This document shows positions 52,179 to 61,129 of a DNA stretch of 64,000 nt, one piece after another. Origin of the DNA: an uncultured Neglectibacter sp. (GTDB lineage: Bacteria > Bacillota > Clostridia > Oscillospirales > Acutalibacteraceae); contig CAJFSY010000008.1 in NCBI GenBank assembly GCA_904419785.1, positions 62,001 to 126,000 of the forward strand, in the 5' to 3' direction. The notes below the pieces were generated by a model. It searched no databases. It was not told the DNA's origin and saw nothing but the letters and a program-made list of their open reading frames with translations. How positions within the stretch are numbered: the stretch's first letter is position 1; each line of letters opens with the position of its first letter. A program made the translations under genes and the position numbers.

Positions 52179-52796
52179 ATGATCGGACAAATCCCCCAAG
52201 AACTGCGCCGGTATGTGGAAGAGTGCGTCCTGCCCCAATATGGGCAAGCGGATAGCGCCCATGGGATTGGACATATCCGCCAGGTGATGGAAAACAGCCG
52301 GGAATTGGCAGAGCCCTTGGAAGTGGAAGCGCGGCTGGTGTACGTAGCGGCGGCCTATCATGATCTTGGCGTCTGCCGGTTTGGGAGGAAGGATCATGAG
52401 CGCACCTCTGCCCAGCTGCTTCGAGAGGACCTGTCCTTGCGGCAGTGGTTTACCCCGGAAGAGGTGGAGCAGATGGCCCAGGCGGTAGAGGACCATCGGG
52501 CTTCTTCGGGCCGGGAACCCAGGAGCCTTTATGGAAGGATCATTTCCGAGGCGGATAGGGATATCGATCCCGAAAGGATCGTTCGAAGGTGCATGGAATA
52601 TGGAAAAGCCAACTTCCCCGAAATGGATGAGCAAGCCCAGATCCGCCGCACGGTGGAACATATAGAAGAAAAATACGGGGAAAATGGGTATCTCCGCTTG
52701 TGGCTGCCCTGTTCTAAAAACCAGGCGGGTTTGGACACTTTGAGGGAATGGCTGAGGACAGGAGAGCTGTGGGAGGTGTGTAAACGGTTTGGATAA
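52179..52796 (+). CDS. HD-domain phosphohydrolase
   Basis: A 205-residue metal-dependent phosphohydrolase-type protein. H32 (HGIGHIRQVM), the H61-D62 doublet (AAAYHDLG) and the distal aspartate in IISEADRDID complete the HD metal site. Nucleotide or other phospho-ester substrates are possible. ATG 52179 follows AAAAGGAGGAG; an in-frame ATG at 52077 lies upstream of the promoter. Its 3' end overlaps the HAD-GNAT gene by 8 bases. Confidence 0.86.
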   Translation: MIGQIPQELRRYVEECVLPQYGQADSAHGIGHIRQVMENSRELAEPLEVEARLVYVAAAYHDLGVCRFGRKDHERTSAQLLREDLSLRQWFTPEEVEQMAQAVEDHRASSGREPRSLYGRIISEADRDIDPERIVRRCMEYGKANFPEMDEQAQIRRTVEHIEEKYGENGYLRLWLPCSKNQAGLDTLREWLRTGELWEVCKRFG

Positions 52797-54114
52797 CACC
52801 TTGTATGTTTCAGATTTGGACGGCACTCTGCTGAACAAGGAAGAGCGGGTATCCCCGTTTACCGCCCGGGTGATCAACCGGCTGGTGGAGCAGGGGGTGC
52901 GGTTCACCTATGCCACTGCCCGTTCCCGGCACTCGGCGGAGATAGTCACCCAGGGCTTGAATAAACGCCTGCCGGTCATTGTGTATAACGGGGCGTTTAT
53001 CCGGCAGGGAGGTGGCCAGGTTTTGGTGAAACAATGCCTTTCCCCGGCCCAATGCGGAAAAGCCCGGGAGATTTTTGAGCGCTGGGGCCTTTCCCCTTTG
53101 GTGTATACCATGTTGGGCGGGACGGAACGGGTGCTTTGGCGGCGGGACCGGGAAACTCCGGGGGTAGCCCGCTACATTTCCAATCGGCAGGGGGACCCCA
53201 GGCTTCTGGCGGCATCGGATGACTCCATGCTCTATGACGGGAAGATATTCTATTTTACCTGTATCGGGGAGCGGGAAGCGCTGGCTCCCGCCTGGGAGGA
53301 ATTTCAGCGGGCCGAAGGAGTGCGGGCGCTGCTGCAGGAAGAAATCTACCGGCCAGGGGAATATTGGTTGGAAGTCATGGCCCAGGGAGCCACAAAAGCC
53401 CACGCCGCCCAGCTGCTGAGAGAACGTTTGGGCTGTAGTAGAATGGTGGCTTTTGGGGACGGCTTAAACGACCTTCCTCTGTTTGAGGCGGCCCAGGTGA
53501 AATGCGCCGTGGCAAACGCCGTGCCGGAACTGAAAGAATCCGCCAGCCAGATCATCCCTTCCAACCAGGAGGATGGGGTGGCAAAATGGCTTTTGGCCCA
53601 TACCGCGCCGGCTTTGGCTTTGGGAGAGCGGGCCGGAGAGTTCCATCTGCGGCTGTATCAGCCTGGGGACTTAGAGGGAATGATACAGCTGTTTTACGAG
53701 ACGGTCCACAGCGTGAACCTGCGGGACTATACCGAAGAGGAAGCAGCCGCCTGGGTGGCGTCTCCGGAGAGCGTGGACCGGAACGCCTGGAGCGCCAGCT
53801 TTTCTTCCCATTACACCCTGATAGCGGAAAAGGACGGCGTCCTTTTGGGGTTTGGGGATATGGACGATACCGGCTATTTGGACAGGCTGTATGTCCACAA
53901 AGATTTTCAAGGGCGCGGGGTGGCTTCCGCCATTGTACAGGGGCTGGAAGGCTACGCCTGGGGGCTGGGAGCTTCCAGCGTCAGTGTGCATGCGTCCCGC
54001 ACGGCGCGGCCCTTTTTCGAAAACCTGGGCTACAAGGTGCAAAAAGCCCAGCGGGTGCTGCGCAGGGGCGTGGAATTGGAAAACTTCGCCATGGAGCGGA
54101 AGCTTTCCCTGTAA
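52789..54114 (+). CDS. Cof-type HAD phosphatase fused to a GNAT acetyltransferase
   Basis: A 441-residue two-domain protein. Residues about 1-270 are a Cof/YidA-type HAD hydrolase: DLDGT at 9-13, the TYATARS threonine, TKAHAAQLL lysine and GDGLNDLPLF acidic pair, with a type II cap. Residues about 285-441 are a GNAT domain: LDRLYVHKDFQGRGVASAIVQGLEGYA holds the acetyl-CoA loop (Q-G-R-G-V-A), then ARPFFENLGY. The two are one continuous frame. The start is TTG 52789, inside the upstream gene, after GGGAGGTG. A joint phosphatase-acetylase on a sugar phosphate is possible but unproven. Confidence 0.86.
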   Translation: MDNTLYVSDLDGTLLNKEERVSPFTARVINRLVEQGVRFTYATARSRHSAEIVTQGLNKRLPVIVYNGAFIRQGGGQVLVKQCLSPAQCGKAREIFERWGLSPLVYTMLGGTERVLWRRDRETPGVARYISNRQGDPRLLAASDDSMLYDGKIFYFTCIGEREALAPAWEEFQRAEGVRALLQEEIYRPGEYWLEVMAQGATKAHAAQLLRERLGCSRMVAFGDGLNDLPLFEAAQVKCAVANAVPELKESASQIIPSNQEDGVAKWLLAHTAPALALGERAGEFHLRLYQPGDLEGMIQLFYETVHSVNLRDYTEEEAAAWVASPESVDRNAWSASFSSHYTLIAEKDGVLLGFGDMDDTGYLDRLYVHKDFQGRGVASAIVQGLEGYAWGLGASSVSVHASRTARPFFENLGYKVQKAQRVLRRGVELENFAMERKLSL

Positions 54115-54126
54115 GGAGGAAAAACC

Positions 54127-54666
54127 ATGGGTATGATAAAAGCGCTGCGGGCCTTGCTGGGGATCATCCTTTGCCTGGTTCTGGGGATCAGCGTCTGGCT
54201 GGCGGTGCAAAGCCAAGTGTTCCACCGGGAGGATATCCCCTTTTTCGGGATGACCCTGCGGGCGGTGAAAGAGGATTCCATGGCGCCGGCTCTTTCGCCG
54301 GGCGATCTGGCGGTAGTGGTCTCCAGGGAAACATACGATTTGGGCGACGTGGTGCTGTGCGGGGAAGAAGAGCGTTCTTTCCTGCGGCTGGTCGGCACTG
54401 CGGGAGAAGATTTCCTGGTGCGCACCGACAGCCAGCAGGAAGGTGAGGAAACACTGCTTTCCCCTCAGGCGGTGCAAGGGGAAGTGGTGGCGGCCCTGGC
54501 TGGCGCCGGAACGCTGGCAGGGTTCCTTGGGTCTCTTTGGGGGCCGCCTGCCGTGTTGGTGGCAGGGGCGTTCCTGCTGGTTTTGCCAAGCCTGTTGGGC
54601 GTAGGACGGGAACCAAAAGAGAGAAAAGCGAGACCGGCCCCGAACAGAGGGCGTCACGCCCGTTGA
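54127..54666 (+). CDS. S26-family signal-peptidase-like protein lacking the general base
   Basis: A 179-residue membrane protein: a helix at about 7-27, then DSMAPALSPGDLAVV, which matches signal peptidase box B with catalytic serine S51. The next box reads SFLRLVGTAGEDF; in bacterial-type enzymes this is VKRVVG..GD with a catalytic lysine, and in SipW-type it holds a histidine, but here leucine stands at that place. A second hydrophobic segment (about 125-157) and a basic tail follow. It is probably inactive or uses another base. ATG 54127 follows AAGGAGGA, 12 bases after the HAD-GNAT stop. Confidence 0.72.
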   Translation: MGMIKALRALLGIILCLVLGISVWLAVQSQVFHREDIPFFGMTLRAVKEDSMAPALSPGDLAVVVSRETYDLGDVVLCGEEERSFLRLVGTAGEDFLVRTDSQQEGEETLLSPQAVQGEVVAALAGAGTLAGFLGSLWGPPAVLVAGAFLLVLPSLLGVGREPKERKARPAPNRGRHAR

Positions 54667-54682
54667 AAGGAGAAGCTTTCTT

Positions 54683-55645
54683 ATGATAGTGGTTTGGGTC
54701 ATCTTAGGGATTTGCGCGGTTCTGGTGGCGGCGCTGCTGGCGGCGTCTGTGTTCTTTTTCCGGTTCTCCATCCGCCGTTACCGGGTGGAGGGTACTGACG
54801 AGCAGTATGAGGATGAGGGCTCTATCTGGAAGCCTTACCGGGAGCGGATGGAAGAGGCCCAGCGGTTTATCAAATCTCATACTACGCAGAAAGTGGATAT
54901 CGTCTCCTTTGACGGGCTGCGGCTGACGGCTTTGTACCTGCCCGCCAAAGGGCAGCCAAAAGGGGTGATCGTGGCTTTTCACGGATACCGTTCGCTGGCC
55001 ACGATCGATTTCGCGCTGGAAGTGGAGTTCTTCCACCAGCTGGGGTACCATGTGCTGCTGCCCTATCAGCGCTCCCACGGGGAGAGCCAGGGGAAATACA
55101 TCACCTATGGAGTGAAAGAGCGCTTTGACTGCCGGGACTGGGCCCACTACGCCGCCCGCCGTTTCGGGAAAGACCTGCCGTTGTTCTTGGCGGGCATCTC
55201 TATGGGAGCGGCTACGGTGATGATGGCCTCGGAGCTGGACTTGCCTGAGAATACCCGGGGCATTGTGGCGGACTGTGGATTCACCACCCCCTGGGAGATC
55301 ATGGCTTATGTGGCGAAACGCGACTTCCGCCTGCCGGAGTTCCCCCTTTTGTATTTGATGGACTGGGTAGCCAGGCTGCGGGCGGGTTTTGCCTTAAAGG
55401 GGGCGGATACCCGGGAAGCTTTGGCGAAAACGTCACTGCCGGTGCTGTTTATCCACGGCCAGGCGGATGACTTTGTGCCAGTGTCCATGACAGAAGAAAA
55501 CTACCAGGCCTGCCGCTCGGAAAAAGAGCTGTATCTCGTGCCGGAAGCGGGCCACGCTTTGAGCTTCGCCGTGGATACACAAGGCTGTGAAAAGGCCATC
55601 AAGGCCTTTTTGGAGAAGTATGGGGAGCAAGGGCCAAAAGGGTAA
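54683..55645 (+). CDS. Membrane-anchored alpha/beta hydrolase
   Basis: A 320-residue protein with an N-terminal helix (about 2-27) and an alpha/beta-hydrolase domain outside or at the membrane. The HGYRS oxyanion motif is near 99, nucleophile serine in GISMGAA (about 173), aspartate in GQADDFVP and histidine in EAGHALSF complete the triad. It resembles the BEM46/peptidase-S15-like group of hydrolases. It follows the S26-like gene by 16 bases and is likely co-transcribed. Confidence 0.86.
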   Translation: MIVVWVILGICAVLVAALLAASVFFFRFSIRRYRVEGTDEQYEDEGSIWKPYRERMEEAQRFIKSHTTQKVDIVSFDGLRLTALYLPAKGQPKGVIVAFHGYRSLATIDFALEVEFFHQLGYHVLLPYQRSHGESQGKYITYGVKERFDCRDWAHYAARRFGKDLPLFLAGISMGAATVMMASELDLPENTRGIVADCGFTTPWEIMAYVAKRDFRLPEFPLLYLMDWVARLRAGFALKGADTREALAKTSLPVLFIHGQADDFVPVSMTEENYQACRSEKELYLVPEAGHALSFAVDTQGCEKAIKAFLEKYGEQGPKG

Positions 55646-55677
55646 AAGAAAATCCCTGGGGAACGCAAAAATATGGA

Positions 55678-55706
55678 TTGCAAACCCGCAGGGGACATGA
55701 TAATAT
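55678..55706 (+). promoter_or_regulatory. Promoter of the tandem MATE genes
   Basis: TTGCAA (55678-55683), 17 bases, TAATAT (55701-55706). The leader (about 55713-55813) can form CCCCA/TGGGG within GGCG/CGCC arms and then has CCCTTTTT, a possible attenuator. Confidence 0.6.
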
Positions 55707-55813
55707 ATCATATGATGAGAGAGCGGCGTTCGCGGAGCCCCAAAACTGGGGAACTGACTTCGCCGTCCCTTTTTGCCTGTAGAACGTTTTATTTTTCAGA
55801 AAGGAGTCGTTTT

Positions 55814-57214
55814 ATGGCTCAGAGAATCCGCAGCATGACAGAAGGGTCCCCCACCAAACTGCTGGTCACCTTTGCCCTGCCCCTGATGGTAAGCAACGTG
55901 TTCCAGCAGCTTTATACGGTGGTGGATACCGCCGTAGTAGGCCAAGTGGTAGGCGTAAAGGCGCTGGCTGCCTTGGGCGCCGCGGACTGGCTCAACTGGA
56001 TGGTGCTGGGCATCATCCAGGGGCTAACTCAGGGGTTTGCCATTTTGATGGCCCAGCATTTCGGCGCCAAAGATCACAGGGAGCTTTCCCGCTCGGTGGG
56101 GGCTTCGGTGACGTTGTGCCTTATTTTCACGGTGCTGCTTATGGCTGCCAGCCAGCTGGCAGCTTATCCGGTGCTGAGCCTGTTGAACACTCCCGACGAT
56201 ATCATGGGGGGCGCGCTGCTCTATCTGCGCATCGTGTTCGGGGGCATTCCCGCCATCATGGCTTATAACCTGCTGGCGTCGATCCTCCGGGCGCTGGGCG
56301 ACAGCAAGACGCCGCTGTATGCCGTAGTCATGGCGGCGCTGCTCAATGTGGGGCTGGATCTGCTCTTTGTGATGGGCTTCCACTGGGGCATTGCGGGCGC
56401 GGCATCGGCCACGGTGCTTTCTCAGGCGGCCTCCGCGGTGTACTGCTTTATAAGCGTGCGGCGGATCACCATTTTGAAGGTCCACCGGGAGGACTTCCGC
56501 CTTGGCTGGAATCTGACCAGGACATTATTGAAGCTGGGCTCCCCGGTGGCGATGCAAAACGCCATTATCTCCATTGGCGGCATGGTGGTGCAGTCGGTGA
56601 TCAACCGGTATGGTATGCTGTTTATCGCCGGGTTCACCGCCACCAACAAGCTTTACGGCATCCTGGAGATCGCCGCCACTTCTTACGGTTTCGCGCTCAC
56701 CTCTTATGTGGGTCAGAACCTGGGAGCCAGACAGGTTCGGCGTATCAAAAAAGGAATGCGCTCGGCGGTGCTCATCGCGTTTCTCACCTCTGTGGTGATC
56801 GCCGTGGCCATGCTGTTGTTTGGAAAACTGTTTTTAGGGCTGTTCATTTCCGGAACGCCCCAGGAGGTGGAAGCCTCTCTGGGCATTGGCTACCACTATT
56901 TGGCCATTATGAGCGTGTGTTTGCCGATTCTTTATATGCTGCATATTTACCGTTCGGCGTTGATGGGCTTGGGCGACACGGTGGTGCCCATGTTCTCGGG
57001 CTTTGCGGAAATGGTAGTGCGTATCGGTGCGGCGCTGCTGCTGCCCTTGGCTATGGGCCAGGAGGGTATTTACTATGCCGAGGTGGGAGCTTGGGCCGGC
57101 GCGGCAGTGCTGTTGATCACGGCCTATTATTTGCGTATCCGCGCCCTTTCCCAAAGAAAAGGCTTTGCTTTGGACGAAACCGGGGAAGGAGGCCTCTATG
57201 GAGCAGACAATTAA
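55814..57214 (+). CDS. MATE-family efflux transporter (first of a tandem pair)
   Basis: A 466-residue, probably 12-helix exporter. Family opening TEGSPTKLLVTFALPLMVSNVFQQLYTVVDTAVVGQVVGVKALAALGA, later SILRALGDSKTPLYAVV and VGQNLGARQVRRIKKGM. ATG 55814 follows AAAGGAG; an in-frame ATG at 55673 is upstream of the promoter. The next MATE gene begins 17 bases before its stop, so both are made together. Confidence 0.93.
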   Translation: MAQRIRSMTEGSPTKLLVTFALPLMVSNVFQQLYTVVDTAVVGQVVGVKALAALGAADWLNWMVLGIIQGLTQGFAILMAQHFGAKDHRELSRSVGASVTLCLIFTVLLMAASQLAAYPVLSLLNTPDDIMGGALLYLRIVFGGIPAIMAYNLLASILRALGDSKTPLYAVVMAALLNVGLDLLFVMGFHWGIAGAASATVLSQAASAVYCFISVRRITILKVHREDFRLGWNLTRTLLKLGSPVAMQNAIISIGGMVVQSVINRYGMLFIAGFTATNKLYGILEIAATSYGFALTSYVGQNLGARQVRRIKKGMRSAVLIAFLTSVVIAVAMLLFGKLFLGLFISGTPQEVEASLGIGYHYLAIMSVCLPILYMLHIYRSALMGLGDTVVPMFSGFAEMVVRIGAALLLPLAMGQEGIYYAEVGAWAGAAVLLITAYYLRIRALSQRKGFALDETGEGGLYGADN

Positions 57215-58583
57215 AGAAAACAGCATCATCCAAGGTGTGATCTGGAAACAGCTTTTGATCTTCTTTTTCCCCATTTTGATCGGTACTTTTTTCCAGCAGC
57301 TTTACAACACGGTGGATACCATCGTAGTGGGGCAGTATGTGGGTACCCAGGCTTTGGCGGCTGTGGGCACTACTGGCACGCTGATCAATCTGCTGGTGGG
57401 CTTTTTCGTGGGCGTGTCCTCGGGCGCGACCGTTATTATCTCCCAGTTCTTCGGCGCGGGGGACGCCAAAAATGTTTCCAAGGCGGTGCATACTTCCATC
57501 GCTTTGGCTTTGGTGGGCGGGTTGATCATCATGGTGCTGGGCTTGCTCACTGCCCGTCCTTCTTTGGAGCTTCTGGGGGTCCCCCAGGAGATCATGGGGG
57601 ATGCCCTGACATATGTGAATGTGTATTACGCGGGCATCATCGCCTGTATGGTCTATAATGTGGGCACAGGTGTGCTCCGGGCTATTGGGGATTCCCGGAT
57701 GCCCTTGTATGTGCTGATCGTTTGCTGCCTGGTCAATATCGTGCTGGACTTGCTGTTCGTGCTGATGTTCCACTGGGGAGTGTTCGGCGTGGCCATCGCT
57801 ACGGCGCTGTCCCAGGTGGTCAGCGCGGTGCTGATCATGCTGCGGCTCATGCTCACCCGGGAATCTTACCGGGTAGAATGGAAAAAGATCCGGTTTGACC
57901 GTGGCATTCTGCGCAACATGATCCGAATCGGCCTGCCTGCGGGCTTGCAGTCGGTGCTGTATTCCGTTTCCAACCTGGTGATCCAGGCGGGGATCAACTC
58001 TTTTGGCACCGACGCCATTGCTTCCTGGGCGGCTATCGGCAAGATCGACGGCTTTATCTGGATGGTGATGAACGCCTTTGGCATTTCTATCACAACGTTT
58101 GTAGGACAGAATTTTGGCGCGCGCAAATATGACCGGGTCAAACGCAGCGTTCGTGTGTGCTTGCTGATGTCCTTGGGCACCACCATTGTCCTGAGTATTT
58201 TGCTGCTCATCTTTATGGAGCCTTTGCTTCGGTTCTTTACCGGGGACGAAACGGTAATCGATATCGGCCAGCGGTTCTTCTGGGTGCTGGGGCCCTCTTA
58301 TTTTACCTATGTGTTTATCGAGATTTTCTCCGGCGCTATCCGGGGTGCGGGCGAAGCGCTACAGCCCATGTTGATCGTGTGCTTTGGGGTGTGCGGCCTG
58401 CGGATTTTGTGGATGGTGCTGGCTGTTCCCCTGATGGGCACCATGGAATCGGTGGCCATGAATTATCCCGTGACCTGGGTGACCACGGCGCTGGTGTTCA
58501 TCGTCTACTATTACCGGATGAACTGGTTGAAACGATGTATCCACCGAAGCGGCCAGGATGCCCCTGCTCCGGAAGCAGGCTGA
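57198..58583 (+). CDS. MATE-family efflux transporter (second of a tandem pair)
   Basis: A 461-residue MATE protein similar in length to its partner: VIWKQLLIFFFPILIGTFFQQLYNTVDTIVVGQYVGTQALAAVGTTG, then GVLRAIGDSRMPLYVL and FVGQNFGARKYDRVKRSV. ATG 57198 lies within the first gene's end and follows GGAAGGAGG. The overlap indicates coupled, near-equal synthesis. A strong terminator follows. Confidence 0.93.
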   Translation: MEQTIKENSIIQGVIWKQLLIFFFPILIGTFFQQLYNTVDTIVVGQYVGTQALAAVGTTGTLINLLVGFFVGVSSGATVIISQFFGAGDAKNVSKAVHTSIALALVGGLIIMVLGLLTARPSLELLGVPQEIMGDALTYVNVYYAGIIACMVYNVGTGVLRAIGDSRMPLYVLIVCCLVNIVLDLLFVLMFHWGVFGVAIATALSQVVSAVLIMLRLMLTRESYRVEWKKIRFDRGILRNMIRIGLPAGLQSVLYSVSNLVIQAGINSFGTDAIASWAAIGKIDGFIWMVMNAFGISITTFVGQNFGARKYDRVKRSVRVCLLMSLGTTIVLSILLLIFMEPLLRFFTGDETVIDIGQRFFWVLGPSYFTYVFIEIFSGAIRGAGEALQPMLIVCFGVCGLRILWMVLAVPLMGTMESVAMNYPVTWVTTALVFIVYYYRMNWLKRCIHRSGQDAPAPEAG

Positions 58584-58600
58584 GACAACTTTTAAAAACC

Positions 58601-58638
58601 AAAAACAGGCAGCGGGAAAACTTGCTGCCTGTTTTTTT
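58601..58638 (+). terminator. Terminator after the MATE pair
   Basis: ACAGGCAGC (58605-58613) and GCTGCCTGT (58624-58632), then seven T. Confidence 0.92.
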
Positions 58639-58706
58639 ACAGCAACGTCTGTGAAAAGCGGGCAAAAAGTGCTTGTAAGACAAAATATCCATGAGGAGTG
58701 GTAAGG

Positions 58707-59216
58707 ATGGAACGTGACAGACCCTTTGTGTGTAGGATTCCCACTGAGGAGGAGATCTGCCGGAAATGGGACTATGAGATCTCCCACAATGAGGAAAGCC
58801 GGGAGAACTGGGTGGTGTGGAAAAAAGAAACTTTGGAAAATGTCCGGAAAGGCCGTTGCATTCTTTATTATGGCTTTTTAGGGGATGAGATCATCTGCGA
58901 GGCGACTGCCATGACCTGCCCGGAAAAGGTTCAGAACAGCCAGGGGCTGGTGGATGGTTCCACGGTTTATCTGGCGGCATTCAGAACCAATGAGGGATAC
59001 CGGGGAAAAGGGTATTTTTCCAAGCTGTTCCGCTATATGACCGCCGATTTGAAGAAGAAAGGTTTTTCCAAAGCCACGGTGGGTGTGGAGCCTGAGGAAC
59101 AGCGGAATAAACAAATCTACCGTCATTACGGGTTCACCGATTTCTTGAAACAGGGCCGGGAGACCTATCCCGACGGCACGGTGATCGATGTGGAGTATTA
59201 CGCTATGGATTTGTAA
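58707..59216 (+). CDS. GNAT-family N-acetyltransferase
   Basis: A 169-residue acetyltransferase. The acetyl-CoA loop is in AAFRTNEGYRGKGYFSKLFRYMTADLKKKGFSKATVGVEPEEQRNKQIYRHYGFTDF: R-G-K-G-Y plus the conserved NKQIYRHYGF. ATG 58707 follows GAGGAG. Substrate unknown. It lies between two terminators and has no obvious partner. Confidence 0.88.
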   Translation: MERDRPFVCRIPTEEEICRKWDYEISHNEESRENWVVWKKETLENVRKGRCILYYGFLGDEIICEATAMTCPEKVQNSQGLVDGSTVYLAAFRTNEGYRGKGYFSKLFRYMTADLKKKGFSKATVGVEPEEQRNKQIYRHYGFTDFLKQGRETYPDGTVIDVEYYAMDL

Positions 59217-59332
59217 AGCCATAACCTAAGGGAAAAGTTTTATCAAAATATCCGGATATTTTAACGTGTTTCGGTCTCTGCCAAAACCTTGGAATCCCCA
59301 GGGGATAAGCCCCGTTTCTCCAGAAAAAAGGC

Positions 59333-59361
59333 TTGCATTTTTAATGCTTTTAGACTATGAT
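59333..59361 (+). promoter_or_regulatory. Promoter of the fucose-isomerase-family gene
   Basis: TTGCAT (59333-59338), 17 bases, TATGAT (59356-59361). The leader is about 80 bases. Nothing else is recognised in 59217-59449. Confidence 0.75.
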
Positions 59362-59449
59362 ATTAAGGAATAATTGTGCGTACAAATTGGGCGGCAGATG
59401 CCGCTCGGCACGCAAGGTTTCAGAATTCTGAAAATGGAGGAACCAAACT

Positions 59450-60940
59450 ATGAATAATATCCCTCAGGTCAAGCTGGGCGTTGTGGCCGTCTCCCGTGAC
59501 TGCTTCCCCATCCAGCTCTCTCAGAACCGCCGGGCCGCTGTGGTGGCTGCCTGCGCCGCGAAGGGTTTGGAGGTCTACGAGGCCCAGACTACTGTGGAAA
59601 ATGAAAAAGATATGCTCAAGGCAGTGGAAGAAGTTACCGCCGCCGGCTGCAATGCCCTTACTGTGTTTTTGGGCAACTTTGGCCCCGAAACTCCCGAGAC
59701 CCTCATCGCCAAGTATTTTGACGGCCCCTGCATGTTCGTGGCTGCCGCCGAAGGCGACGGCGACCTGATCAATGGCCGCGGCGACGCTTACTGCGGTATG
59801 CTCAACTGCTCTTACAACCTGGGCCTGCGCGGCTTGAAGGGTTACATCCCCGAGTATCCCGTGGGCGACGCCCAGGAGATCGCCGACAAGATGGTGGAGT
59901 TCGTGCCCATCGCCCGTGCTATTTTGGGCATCAAGGGCTTGAAGATCATTACCTTCGGTCCTCGTCCCCAGGATTTCTTCGCCTGCAACGCCCCCATCAA
60001 CGGCCTGTATGAACTGGGCATCGAGATCGAGGAGAACAGTGAATTAGATTTGCTGGTAGCTTATAAAGAGCATGCCAACGATCCCCGTATTCCCGAAGTT
60101 TGCGCCGACATGGCTCAGGAAATGGGCGAGGGCAAGTATTATCCCGAGCTGTCCGCCCGCATGGCTCAGTTTGAGCTGACTCTGCTGGATTGGGCTGAGC
60201 AGCACAAAGGCAGCCGCCAGTATGTGGCATTCGCCGACAAATGTTGGCCCGCGTTCCCCAGCCAGTTCGGCTTTGAGCCCTGCTATGTCAACTCCCGCCT
60301 GGCTACCCGGGGCATCCCCGTGGCCTGCGAAGTGGATATCTACGGCGCTTTGAGCGAGTACATTGGCATGTGCATTTCCGGCGATACCGTCACCTTGCTG
60401 GATATCAACAACAGCGTGCCCGCCTCTATGTACGAGGCTCAGATCAAGGGCAAGTTCAGCTACGATTACAAGCTTACCGATACCTTCATGGGCTTCCACT
60501 GCGGCAACACCCCCAGCTGCAAGCTGTGTGCCGACCGCGCCGTGAAGTATCAGCTGATTCAGCACCGTTTGCTGGAGCCCGCTGGCAGCGATCCCGATTT
60601 TACCCGCGGCACCCTGGAAGGCGACATCGCTCCCGGCGAGATCACCTTCTTCCGTTTGCAGAGCACTGCCGATGGCCAGCTGCGCTCTTATGTGGCTGAG
60701 GGCGAGGTTTTGCCTGTTCCCACCTGCTCCTTCGGCGGGATCGGCGTGTTCGCTATTCCCGAGATGGGCCGGTTCTACCGTCACGTTTTGGTGGAGAAGC
60801 GTTATCCCCACCATGGCGCGGTGGCTTTTGGTCATCACGGCAAAGCCCTGTTCGAACTCTTCAAATTCCTGGGCATTCAGGATATCGGTTTCAACCAGCC
60901 CAAGGGGATGCTCTACAAGACCGAGAACCCCTTCTGCTAA
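59450..60940 (+). CDS. L-fucose isomerase-family sugar isomerase
   Basis: A 496-residue aldose-ketose isomerase of the FucI/arabinose-isomerase-like fold. E294 (ACEVDIYGALSEY) and D318 (LLDINNS) have the same 24-residue spacing as the metal-binding E337/D361 of E. coli FucI; a histidine ligand could be in FHCGN (350) or near the C-terminus (PHHGAVAF). It is about 95 residues shorter than E. coli FucI, so the exact sugar is uncertain. Own promoter and terminator. With fucO 11 kb away it fits deoxysugar catabolism, but fuculokinase and aldolase are not in the window. Confidence 0.85.
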   Translation: MNNIPQVKLGVVAVSRDCFPIQLSQNRRAAVVAACAAKGLEVYEAQTTVENEKDMLKAVEEVTAAGCNALTVFLGNFGPETPETLIAKYFDGPCMFVAAAEGDGDLINGRGDAYCGMLNCSYNLGLRGLKGYIPEYPVGDAQEIADKMVEFVPIARAILGIKGLKIITFGPRPQDFFACNAPINGLYELGIEIEENSELDLLVAYKEHANDPRIPEVCADMAQEMGEGKYYPELSARMAQFELTLLDWAEQHKGSRQYVAFADKCWPAFPSQFGFEPCYVNSRLATRGIPVACEVDIYGALSEYIGMCISGDTVTLLDINNSVPASMYEAQIKGKFSYDYKLTDTFMGFHCGNTPSCKLCADRAVKYQLIQHRLLEPAGSDPDFTRGTLEGDIAPGEITFFRLQSTADGQLRSYVAEGEVLPVPTCSFGGIGVFAIPEMGRFYRHVLVEKRYPHHGAVAFGHHGKALFELFKFLGIQDIGFNQPKGMLYKTENPFC

Positions 60941-60966
60941 GCTGGTTTTCTTACACAAGTACAGCG

Positions 60967-60998
60967 AAAGCCTGTCGGATGATCCGGCAGGCTTTTTT
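60967..60998 (+). terminator. Terminator after the isomerase gene
   Basis: AAGCCTGTCGGAT and its near-complement CGGCAGGCTT around GATC, with six T. Confidence 0.9.
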
Positions 60999-61129
60999 GT
61001 GTTTCAAAAGCCCCATAGGGCAGTTAAATTCCGGGGAAAATCTCCGATATAATAAATAGAGGAAATCATTCCCTGTTGGGCTGTTTCCGGGGACGGATAC
61101 AGCTTTTGGGGAGAAAAGGAGGCATGACC

